Shown here in pieces: positions 1-5,982 of a stretch of DNA of 11,977 nucleotides (position 1 is its first letter; the number at the start of each line of letters is the position of its first letter). Both the position numbers and the translations under genes were made by a program. Location: the NCBI GenBank assembly GCA_047517625.1, contig JAKZSO010000104.1:1-11977 (forward strand), written 5' to 3'. The stretch is from JABHVE01 sp047517625. GTDB taxonomy: Bacteria; Pseudomonadota; Alphaproteobacteria; UBA2966; CAIVPW01. The notes beneath the pieces were generated by a model that was not told where the DNA came from, did no database searches, and was given only the letters and a program-made list of their open reading frames with translations.

Positions 1-483
1 CACCAATTCGCCTGGAAAGCTGGGGGTATTGGCTGCCGCGCGCGGCAGCGGGCTACGCGCCGGTGCCGTTGCGGCGATTAGATCCGGCCCGAAAGACTGG
101 TGGTAGACCTCGCCGCGCCGGGCATCAATGACCGCGGTCACCCCCTGACCGGCGGGGACAAGGCCGCCGTGGACGGCCCCCGACGCAATAATTTCCAAGC
201 TGACAATGCCCCGGGTGGGAACGTCAGCGGCTAATGCCAGAGCCCGGGCCGTGGCGATCCCGACCCGCACTCCGGTGAAGGTACCGGGGCCGACGCTGAC
301 CGCAATCAAATCCAAATCGCCAAAATCGAGCCCCGCGGCCGCCCGCAGGTCGTCAATCATCGGGATCAAGACTTCGCCGTGACCCCGGCCGATCAACTCG
401 AATCGGTGCCCGACCGGGGATTTCCCGTCGACAATCGCGGCTGAGCACGCCGCCAGGGAGGTCTCGATCGCCAGGATCTTCAT
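1..483 (-). CDS. tsaB: TsaB, tRNA threonylcarbamoyladenosine biosynthesis protein (3' end cut by window edge)
   Basis: Reading the minus strand from an ATG at 483 gives 161 codons open to the left edge, so the C-terminal part is missing. TsaB is an ASKHA-fold scaffold that pairs with TsaD in the cytoplasmic complex transferring threonylcarbamoyl to A37 of ANN-decoding tRNAs. Visible family marks are the N-terminal strand MKILAIETSLAACSAA (residues 1-16), RGHGEVLIPMIDDL (33-46), the signature GPGTFTGVRVG (65-75) and the RRGEVY motif after about residue 121. The start is firm because the protein opens directly on the conserved first strand. The gene is divergent from the deacetylase gene, with only about 35 bp between start codons. 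Family identity is near certain; the C-terminus cannot be judged here. Confidence 0.95.
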   Translation of the reverse strand, partial: MKILAIETSLAACSAAIVDGKSPVGHRFELIGRGHGEVLIPMIDDLRAAAGLDFGDLDLIAVSVGPGTFTGVRVGIATARALALAADVPTRGIVSLEIIASGAVHGGLVPAGQGVTAVIDARRGEVYHQSFGPDLIAATAPARSPLPRAAANTPSFPGELV

Positions 484-518
484 GACTCTGTGGGTTGAAG
501 GTTGGGGCCGGATGGGCA

Positions 519-1631
519 ATGAATTCTGACACTATGGATAAACCCACGCTAATTCGCGACGGGAATTTGGGCCGGGCTTGGGCTTGGGGCCTGCGGGTTA
601 CGGCTGGGGCGGCACTGGCCGCTGTTACTGTCGTGGCTTCCGTGCCGGCAGCGGCCCAGTCCCCCGGCGTTTCGAGCGAGCTGTCCGGCGCCGTGATCTT
701 TATGTTCCACCGGTTTGGCGAGGATACGATCCCGTCAACCAACATTCGTTTGGAGCAGTTTCGGGCTCATTTGACGGAGCTTCAGACCGGTGGCTACACC
801 GTGATGGCCCTGCCCGACATTATTGCCGCCATGCGCGACAACCGGGCCCTGCCGGACCGGACCGTGGCGCTGACCATCGACGACGCCTTTCTTTCGGCCT
901 ACACCCAAGCTTGGCCCGCCCTGCGCGAGGCGGGGTTTCCGGTCACGGTGTTTGTTTCAACCGACGTGGTGGATGCGGGCGGGTCTCAGTACATGACCTG
1001 GGACCAAATCCGGGATTTGGCGGCCCAAGGGGTCACTATCGGCGCCCACACAGCGTCGCACCTGCACATGATCGGGCCTTCGCCGGATCAAATTACGAGT
1101 GAGATCGAGCGCTCCAATGCCCGGTTCCAAGACGAGCTGGGATTCACCCCGACGTTGTTTGCATACCCATACGGGGAAATGAGCCTGGAAGTCCGAGGTG
1201 CCGTCATTGACGCCGGCTTCGTCGCCGCCTTTGGCCAGCATTCCGGCGTCGCGGAAGCCGGGCTGGACATGTTTTATTTACCCAGATTTGCGTTGAACGA
1301 GCCGTACGGCGCCCTGTCTCGGTTTACGCTGGCAGCCAATGCGCTGCCGTTGGGGGCGCGGGAAATTGTCCCGGCCGACCCGGCGTTGGCCATCAATCCC
1401 CCGGCGTTTGGTTTCACCCTGTCCGACGCCGTTGGCCCGGTGGATCAAATCAACTGTTTTGCCTCCCACGAATCGACCCCGGCCCGTTTGGAACGGCTTG
1501 GCCCCCGGCGCTTTGAAGTCCGGCTCGAAACCCCGTTTCCCGCCGGTCGAGGCCGCTTCAATTGCACCGCCCCCGCCGAGAACGGCCGCTGGCGCTGGTT
1601 TGGCATGCAGTTCTACATTCCGGCCCAGTAA
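519..1631 (+). CDS. Secreted polysaccharide deacetylase (NodB/CE4 family) with extra C-terminal domain
   Basis: 370 aa from ATG 519. The frame stays open back to a TTG at 495, but ATG 519 has GGATGGGCA just upstream, and TTG 495 would leave 11 bp to tsaB; ATG 534 is a further option. A hydrophobic stretch around residues 27-46 ending VPAAAQ looks like a Sec signal peptide cleaved near residue 46, so the enzyme probably acts in the periplasm or outside. The NodB domain covers about 58-270: TIDD (119-122, metal and catalytic Asp), HTASH (177-181, metal-binding His pair) and AYPYGE (215-220). Such enzymes remove N- or O-acyl groups from glycans such as peptidoglycan or exopolysaccharide; the substrate is not evident. 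The last ~100 residues lie outside NodB and hold two cysteines (C313, C349) that could form a disulfide; I do not recognise this domain. It is the only plus-strand gene, convergent with the glucosaminidase gene. Confidence 0.9.
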   Translation: MNSDTMDKPTLIRDGNLGRAWAWGLRVTAGAALAAVTVVASVPAAAQSPGVSSELSGAVIFMFHRFGEDTIPSTNIRLEQFRAHLTELQTGGYTVMALPDIIAAMRDNRALPDRTVALTIDDAFLSAYTQAWPALREAGFPVTVFVSTDVVDAGGSQYMTWDQIRDLAAQGVTIGAHTASHLHMIGPSPDQITSEIERSNARFQDELGFTPTLFAYPYGEMSLEVRGAVIDAGFVAAFGQHSGVAEAGLDMFYLPRFALNEPYGALSRFTLAANALPLGAREIVPADPALAINPPAFGFTLSDAVGPVDQINCFASHESTPARLERLGPRRFEVRLETPFPAGRGRFNCTAPAENGRWRWFGMQFYIPAQ

Positions 1632-1652
1632 TCCGACTAGCCGCCGGGCCGA

Positions 1653-1705
1653 ATTACCCCATTTGCGGCCCGGCCGCATTACCCCATTTGCGGCCCGGCC
1701 GCATT
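1653..1705. repeat. 25-bp tandem direct repeat, two full copies
   Basis: Two identical 25-bp units lie head to tail at 1653..1677 and 1678..1702, followed by the first three bases (ATT) of a third. Each unit starts ATTACCCC and ends with the near-palindrome GCGGCC-C-GGCCGC. The repeat fills most of the 82-bp gap between the convergent deacetylase and glucosaminidase genes. Exact identity of the copies points to recent slippage or duplication. Confidence 0.9.
1665..1702. terminator. Possible bidirectional terminator hairpin
   Basis: Because each 25-bp unit ends in the near-palindrome GCGGCCCGGCCGC, the two copies (1665..1677 and 1690..1702) can pair as a 13-bp stem with one central C-C mismatch around a 12-nt loop. 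It stands between the ends of two convergent genes, where a shared terminator would be useful. No T-run follows on either strand, so it is not a classical intrinsic terminator; it may stall polymerase or protect 3' ends. The pairing is seen; the role is inferred. Confidence 0.4.
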
Positions 1706-1713
1706 GGCAAATT

Positions 1714-2715
1714 CTAAATGTTGGGGATTGTTGGTGCGGCAACGCGCAGGCGCGCCTGATCGTATTCGGTCAGCCCATTTGTTTCGATAATGGTGCGGAT
1801 GGTCACCACATAATCGACGCCGCGTTGGGAATAGGACAACAAGGTCTTGGCCAAGCCGATCGACTCCAAGTCGCCGACCTGATCGCGCTGCATTTTGCGG
1901 CGATTGCGGAAGCTCACATAGGCCGCATGGCTGTTCAAATTCAGCATGTACGCCGCCACCGACAGACCCAAGCCATCGAACGCGCGAATAAAATATTTGA
2001 AATCCTTGTCAGCGCCACTCGGCCGCAGACCTTCGGCTTCCGATGTGGTCCACTGGCCAAAAATCGCGTTGCCTTCGATGGCGAATCGTGACGTTCCCCA
2101 ACCGGATTCCTCCGCCGCCTGGGCGACTGCCAACGATGCCGGGATGATATCGACCCGGCGGATCAGCTCGTCGATTAACGGCTGGCCGGTGAGGTCATCG
2201 ACCGCGTAGAGGATGGCCAGTCCATCAATCCATGTGTGGTCGCCGGGCGCCCAAATATGGCGGGGCTTTTTGTCCAGCGCCAGCAGCCGGGCGCGGTCTT
2301 CCAGAATGGCTTCGTTGGCATGCAGCACCAAGGGCAGCATCGCAAGGATGAATAAGGATTTCCGTTCAGCCGCGGGCTCGATCGTCACCAAATCCGCCGG
2401 TAAATTCGCCACTTGAATGCGCGGGACGTCGCCGGCGGTGCGAACCCCGGCTAAATGGTAGCCAAGGTCCGAGAATGTCTCGGACAAAGACGCGGCGTCC
2501 GCCACCTGAATCAACGCCGCGGCAGGCGACGCGACCAGCCCTTGCACCGCTGGGGCCTCCGCCGCATCGGCGCTGACCGCCAACAACGGCGCGCCAAACA
2601 CGGCCGCATACAACGCCACCACGCTGGCGCCGAGCAAGCCTAAAGACCCGATTTCAAACCGGCTTTTGTTCGCAGTTTGGGTCGTCAAAAGCGCGCACTC
2701 ACCAAGTTTTTCCAA
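1714..2715 (-). CDS. Bax-family glucosaminidase-domain protein, membrane-anchored or exported
   Basis: 333 aa from a TTG at 2715; an in-frame TGA lies upstream and no ATG or GTG is available near the N-terminus, so the true start may be this TTG or the TTG at residue 10, which has GGTGAG nine bases before it. Residues about 24-48 are hydrophobic and ended by VSADAAEA, a signal peptide or anchor. A Bax-like region VPRIQVANLPADL (98-110) with LFILAMLPLVLHANE (121-135) is followed by the glucosaminidase domain from about 186: IIPASLAVAQAAEESGWG with the likely catalytic Glu at 203, then FAIEGNAIFGQW. The family cleaves peptidoglycan N-acetylglucosaminyl bonds or is related to enzymes that do; E. 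coli Bax itself is poorly understood. It ends in the repeat region shared with the convergent deacetylase gene. The family is clear, the activity inferred. Confidence 0.87.
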   Translation of the reverse strand: MEKLGECALLTTQTANKSRFEIGSLGLLGASVVALYAAVFGAPLLAVSADAAEAPAVQGLVASPAAALIQVADAASLSETFSDLGYHLAGVRTAGDVPRIQVANLPADLVTIEPAAERKSLFILAMLPLVLHANEAILEDRARLLALDKKPRHIWAPGDHTWIDGLAILYAVDDLTGQPLIDELIRRVDIIPASLAVAQAAEESGWGTSRFAIEGNAIFGQWTTSEAEGLRPSGADKDFKYFIRAFDGLGLSVAAYMLNLNSHAAYVSFRNRRKMQRDQVGDLESIGLAKTLLSYSQRGVDYVVTIRTIIETNGLTEYDQARLRVAAPTIPNI

Positions 2716-2924
2716 CGAAAAACCGAGTGATCCTCCCCATTTTCACCCGCAAACCTCCCCGCTTTTGGTGCGTTTCGGGAAGCCGGCGGCGACCGAGTAA
2801 CCCTGCCTCTCAGCCACGCCAATACCTATTGCCCGGCGACCAAAATGTCCACAACACAGACCCACTACGGCGGCGCAATTTTTGGGCCTGTTGCCCGGTC
2901 ACCACACTCCGCCGGGAGAACGGT
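2716..2924. other. Gene-free spacer between stress protein and glucosaminidase genes
   Basis: This 209-bp gap is the longest spacer in the left half of the window and should hold the end of the stress-protein transcript and the promoter of the glucosaminidase gene. I could not pick a convincing -35/-10 pair. Small inverted repeats exist, such as GGGC/GCCC around 2884..2895, but none has a T-run in the transcribed sense. On the minus strand an ATG at 2740 opens a 13-codon frame (2740 to 2699, MGRITRFFVGKTW) overlapping the TTG start of the glucosaminidase in another frame. Confidence 0.6.
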
Positions 2925-3455
2925 TTAGGTCAGCCGATCAACCTCGGAGTCGGTCAAATTCCCGGGCACTACGGTGACCGGAATCCGCATGGATCCAGAC
3001 AATTTTCCGGCCAACGCAGTAACCAGCGGCCCCGGGCCATCGGTCCCGGGAGACGCGGCAAGCACCAACACATCGACGCCGGAATCTTCGTCGATCTGGC
3101 CCAGGACTTCGTCTTTGATCTGGCCTTGGCGGATGGCCACGGCAGGCACCAGCCCGGCCCATTCGTTAATGTCTGAAGCGATGTCTTGGAGCAGGACTTC
3201 GGCTTCATCGAAGGCCTCTTCGCGCATGCGTTCTTCGACCGCGATCCAGTGGGTATGGCTGGGGTCGGGCACGATCACCCGCAGCAGCACCAAGCTGGCC
3301 CCGGTGCGTTCGGCGCGTCTGGCGGCAAAGCGTACGGCCACCCGGCATTCCGGGGTGTCGTCCACGACAACCAGGAATTTGCGGCCTAATGTTGGCTGGT
3401 CCAAGGAAGCCCCCCATTCGCGCCCTTTGCGCGCCGGTATCCTGGCATAATCCAC
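2925..3455 (-). CDS. Universal stress protein (UspA family)
   Basis: 176 aa from a GTG at 3455, 16 bp after the DUF2333 stop, which suggests co-transcription. The Usp fold begins at KFLVVVDDTPECRVA (26-40), so the first 25 residues are extra. A TTG at residue 18, with a GGGGGG run just before it, is a credible alternative start giving 159 aa. The end carries VDVLVLAASPGTDGPGPL and RIPVTVVPG (158-165), the last strand of the fold. The usual ATP-binding pattern G-2x-G-9x-G-S/T is not clearly kept: GTDG is present, but the residues nine later read GK. This stretch resembles a subfamily I know from alphaproteobacteria. Cytoplasmic; specific role unknown, generally linked to stress survival. Confidence 0.9.
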   Translation of the reverse strand: MDYARIPARKGREWGASLDQPTLGRKFLVVVDDTPECRVAVRFAARRAERTGASLVLLRVIVPDPSHTHWIAVEERMREEAFDEAEVLLQDIASDINEWAGLVPAVAIRQGQIKDEVLGQIDEDSGVDVLVLAASPGTDGPGPLVTALAGKLSGSMRIPVTVVPGNLTDSEVDRLT

Positions 3456-3471
3456 CCAGTGATGGGGCCTG

Positions 3472-4524
3472 CTATTTCAGGAGAATGTTAGTGATTTCAC
3501 GCAACTGGGTCCGGGCCCGCAGAAGGTAGAAGCCTTCTGCCGCTAAATGGTTGGGGACAAATTGCTTGTCCGGTCTGCCGTTGACGATCACCCAAGGATC
3601 GAGAGCCACACCGGCGCGGAAACTTTCCAGCATTTCCTGATACGCCGGGGCCAAATCCCGTTCTTCGATGACGGCGGCAAAGTCCGCTTGGAGCTCCCGC
3701 AGTAACATGTAATAGGCGTAAATTTGGCCTTTGACGCTGTAGAACGCGTCGTCGGCACTGGTCTCCAGCCAGCCGCCAGCCCGGGCGATTTCGGCGTCCA
3801 AGAGCGCCGAGGACGAGCCCAAATCAAGGGCGATACGGTCCATGGTCGCCAGCAAATTATCGGAGCGTGCCTCGAACACCGCTTCGCCAGCCGCCAGGCG
3901 GTCGTTGTAGGCCAAAAGCGACCGCCGGGCCTTTTTGTATTGGGCTTCGGACGTGGCCGTTGGCGCGACCGAGGTGGTGAAATCGAACACCCATTTGGTG
4001 CCGGAATATTGCAGCAGCCCAGCGGCTTCCTGAAGGTCTGGGTCCGTCAGGCTGGAGCCGCGCACCCGGCCAATTTGATCCGTGAGTTCAAAGGTGAACC
4101 GGGCCAACGCCGCGACCATGCCCTGTTGGAAGTTGGGCATGTTGTCCAGCGCCGAGGCGGGCAAAAAGAACGGGTCGTTGGCCGCCCAGTGGCCATCGAT
4201 CACTTCGCGCTGGATCAGCGCCGCAGTGACGGCAACGGAGCGGCTGGCCCCGGGTGCAACCTGGTAATCGGCGGCGCCGAACGACAGATCGTCGTTGACC
4301 CGGTGCACCAGCAACATGCCCACCGGGTAATACAGAACGACAAACGCCAGGATGGACCACAGAATGGTCCGGCGCAGCCTGGATTTTTTCTTGGGTTCGA
4401 CGCCTGGAACCGGCTGCGGGGCGCGCTTCGACGGCAGACGCATCCGCTGGGGCCACGTCAGGCGGCGGCCGAAAAACGGGATGCCTTTCGGTTTGTTCGC
4501 CCCAGTTGCGTCGAAGTCAGCCAT
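3472..4524 (-). CDS. DUF2333 family single-pass membrane protein
   Basis: 350 aa from ATG 4524. The frame extends to another ATG at 4548, but GAGGG sits five bases before 4524 and nothing similar precedes 4548, so 4524 is chosen. The protein opens MADFDATG, then a basic, proline-rich cytoplasmic segment (PKKKSRLRR) and one hydrophobic span (about ILWSILAFVVLYYPVGMLL, residues 56-74). The rest, about 275 residues, should be periplasmic. It includes WAANDPFFLPASALDNMPNF and a helical section, which match DUF2333 as I know it. No catalytic motif is visible and the function of the family is unknown to me. It lies between trpS (with the inverted-repeat element in between) and the stress protein gene 16 bp downstream. 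Family call confident, function open. Confidence 0.85.
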   Translation of the reverse strand: MADFDATGANKPKGIPFFGRRLTWPQRMRLPSKRAPQPVPGVEPKKKSRLRRTILWSILAFVVLYYPVGMLLVHRVNDDLSFGAADYQVAPGASRSVAVTAALIQREVIDGHWAANDPFFLPASALDNMPNFQQGMVAALARFTFELTDQIGRVRGSSLTDPDLQEAAGLLQYSGTKWVFDFTTSVAPTATSEAQYKKARRSLLAYNDRLAAGEAVFEARSDNLLATMDRIALDLGSSSALLDAEIARAGGWLETSADDAFYSVKGQIYAYYMLLRELQADFAAVIEERDLAPAYQEMLESFRAGVALDPWVIVNGRPDKQFVPNHLAAEGFYLLRARTQLREITNILLK

Positions 4525-4570
4525 TTTTCCCTCTGTTTCCCAGTACATAAGCGGCGATGGCCGCCGATCA
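4525..4570 (-). promoter_or_regulatory. Ribosome binding site and weak promoter candidate for the DUF2333 gene
   Basis: GAGGGAAAA directly precedes ATG 4524 and decides the start. Upstream on the same strand TTGATC and TATGTA are 16 bp apart, a weak sigma-70-like pair that would give a leader of only about 15 nt. A GCGGC/GCCGC 5-bp hairpin (4551..4564) lies between these boxes. The ribosome site is clear; the promoter is only a suggestion. Confidence 0.35.
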
Positions 4571-4601
4571 AGACCTGGATGGAGTCCCGGGACCTGGCCT
4601 C

Positions 4602-4626
4602 TAGAGCACTATCCGACCAGATGGAA
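4602..4626 (+). repeat. Left terminal inverted repeat of the 318-bp element
   Basis: Reads TAGAGCA, then CTATCCGACCAGATG (4609..4623), then GAA. It matches the reverse complement of 4895..4919 at 22 of 25 positions. Weaker similarity may continue about 10 bp inward. Confidence 0.85.
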
Positions 4627-4707
4627 TCGATTTAATGGCGGCAAATCGGCTTTCCGGGCAGGCGCGGTGCGAAGCGCGATGCGGTGCCATCTCTCGAGCG
4701 TCGCAAC

Positions 4708-4747
4708 GAACCCGGGGAGCCGATGTGCCCCACCGGAGGCCGGGTTC
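4708..4747. repeat. Internal 8-bp inverted repeat
   Basis: GAACCCGG (4708..4715) and CCGGGTTC (4740..4747) are perfect reverse complements around 24 nt. This is the weaker of two hairpins inside the 318-bp element. Confidence 0.55.
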
Positions 4748-4772
4748 TCTTGCGCCGTGGCGGCTTTGTGAA

Positions 4773-4852
4773 TCGCTGCTCCGCAGCACTGTCGCTTCCT
4801 CGCCGATGTGTCGCATCACCATCAAAAGCGCGCCAATGCTGCGGAGCAGCGA
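4773..4852. repeat. Internal 16-bp perfect inverted repeat (stem-loop)
   Basis: TCGCTGCTCCGCAGCA (4773..4788) and its exact reverse complement (4837..4852) flank 48 nt inside the 318-bp element. As RNA on either strand it would form a strong stem. There is no T-run beside it, so a terminator role is not indicated. Confidence 0.85.
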
Positions 4853-4894
4853 ACAGCAGTAATGCCACGACGCAAGTTAATACCGGTCAAATGG

Positions 4895-4919
4895 TTACAT
4901 CTGGTCGGATAGCCCTCTA
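4895..4919 (-). repeat. Right terminal inverted repeat, overlapping the trpS stop codon
   Basis: On the minus strand it reads TAGAGGG, CTATCCGACCAGATG (4912 down to 4898), TAA. Its first three bases, TAG at 4919..4917, are the stop codon of trpS. Confidence 0.85.
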
Positions 4920-5924
4920 TGGGGTCAAAAACCCAACGATTTCCTTGGTGGCGGCGAGGATTGGAGCGGACATTTCACCGGCCTTTTCGGCGCCGATGCG
5001 CAAAACCCCGCGGACGTAGTCGGGATCGCCCCGCAGTCGCGCCGCTTCCTCGGTAATGGGCGCCAGCGCGGCGATCGCCAGGTCCGCCAAGGCTGGTTTC
5101 AAGGTGGAAAAAGTCGCGCCGTCGAATTGGCTGCACACCTGTTCCGGGGTCTGGTTGGCCAGGGCCGCGAATATGGCCACCAAGTTTTTGGCTTCGGGGC
5201 GCCCGGCCAAACCGTCCGGGTGACCGGGCAGGGGGTCCGGGTCCGTCCGCGCCTTGCGGATTTTCTTGGAAATGGTGTCGGCGTCGTCGGTGAGGTTGAG
5301 GCGGCTGTAGTCCGAGGCGTCGGATTTGCTCATCTTCGCCGCGCCATCGCGCAGGCTCATGACCCGGGTGGCGGTGCCGAAAATCAGCGGCTCGATCACC
5401 GGAAAATGGTCCACGCCAAACTGGCTGTTGAACGACTGGGCGATGTCCCGGGCCAGCTCCAGGTGCTGTTTCTGGTCGTCGCCCACCGGCACAGGGGTGG
5501 CCATGTAGGCCAGAATGTCGGCGGCCATCAGGACCGGGTAGACGTAGAGCCCGGTGCTGGCGTTTTCGCGGTTTTTGCCGGCCTTGTCCTTGAACTGGGT
5601 CATGCGATTGAGCCAACCGAGGCGGGCGACGCAATTGAAAATCCAGGCCAACTCGGCGTGGGCCGGGACGTGGCTTTGCACAAACAACAATGATTTTTGC
5701 GGGTCGATCCCGGCCGCCAGCAAAAGTGCGGCGCCTTCCAGGGTGCTGGTCGTCAATGCCGCCGGGTCCTGAGCTTCGGTGATGGCATGGAGATCCACCA
5801 GGCAATACAGGCATTCGTAATCGGCTTGCAGCGAGACCCAATTCCGGATCGCCCCCAAGTAGTTACCCAGGTGGACGTTGCCGGTGGGTTGGACCCCGGA
5901 AAAGATACGGTGTTGCTTGGTCAT
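4917..5924 (-). CDS. trpS: Tryptophanyl-tRNA synthetase
   Basis: 335 aa from ATG 5924, the usual bacterial TrpS length. An in-frame TTG at 5936 would add four residues but is less likely, since the conserved HRIFSGVQPTG follows the ATG at once. This cytoplasmic class I synthetase charges tRNA-Trp using ATP. The HIGH-type motif is GNVHLG (15-20), the KMSKS loop is intact at 197-201, and PVGDDQKQH (145-154) is the conserved active-site segment. The C-terminus (IVGFLTP) looks complete. The stop TAG is also the outermost three bases of the inverted-repeat element downstream, so the gene ends exactly where the element begins without being damaged. It follows murJ by 58 bp with no clear terminator; I see no strong ribosome site before the ATG. 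Confidence 0.97.
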   Translation of the reverse strand: MTKQHRIFSGVQPTGNVHLGNYLGAIRNWVSLQADYECLYCLVDLHAITEAQDPAALTTSTLEGAALLLAAGIDPQKSLLFVQSHVPAHAELAWIFNCVARLGWLNRMTQFKDKAGKNRENASTGLYVYPVLMAADILAYMATPVPVGDDQKQHLELARDIAQSFNSQFGVDHFPVIEPLIFGTATRVMSLRDGAAKMSKSDASDYSRLNLTDDADTISKKIRKARTDPDPLPGHPDGLAGRPEAKNLVAIFAALANQTPEQVCSQFDGATFSTLKPALADLAIAALAPITEEAARLRGDPDYVRGVLRIGAEKAGEMSAPILAATKEIVGFLTP

Positions 5925-5982
5925 AGGGCGGATCAAAGATCAGACGGAATGGCGGGCGTTATGGCCCCTAGCTGCTGGCCGG

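Larger units (their letters stand above)
4602..4919. mobile_element. MITE-like non-autonomous element with terminal inverted repeats
   Basis: A 318-bp stretch is bounded by inverted repeats that share TAGAG, two differing bases, the perfect 15-mer CTATCCGACCAGATG, one differing base and AA. Both ends begin with TA, as expected of elements that insert at TA and duplicate it (IS630/mariner type). I see no credible gene inside; short open frames there have no recognisable content. The interior is rich in inverted repeats (4773..4852, 4708..4747). With one TA removed, the minus strand would read CCA-TAG-AGG-CCA, so trpS would end at the same TAG before insertion. The element fills nearly all of the 392-bp gap between trpS and the DUF2333 gene. 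Mobility is inferred; no transposase is present, and a structured intergenic repeat family is the main alternative. Confidence 0.6.

Noticed and set aside
1339..2091. 250-codon plus-strand frame spanning the deacetylase end and the repeat region
   Set aside because: It overlaps two real genes in other frames, and its composition is Arg/Pro-rich shadow without domain features.
2780..2825. GGCTGAGAGGCAGGG on the minus strand resembling part of a TPP riboswitch
   Set aside because: The second conserved half (ACCTGAT-like) is missing, and the downstream gene is a glucosaminidase, not a thiamine gene.
2884..2917. Inverted repeats GGGC/GCCC and CCCGG/CCGGG after the stress protein gene as a terminator
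   Set aside because: Stems are only 4-5 bp, and on the minus strand they are followed by A-rich, not T-rich, sequence.
4635..4862. Short open frames on both strands inside the 318-bp element
   Set aside because: No ribosome site, no recognisable motif, and several overlapping frames of equal quality, as expected from high-GC non-coding DNA with inverted repeats.
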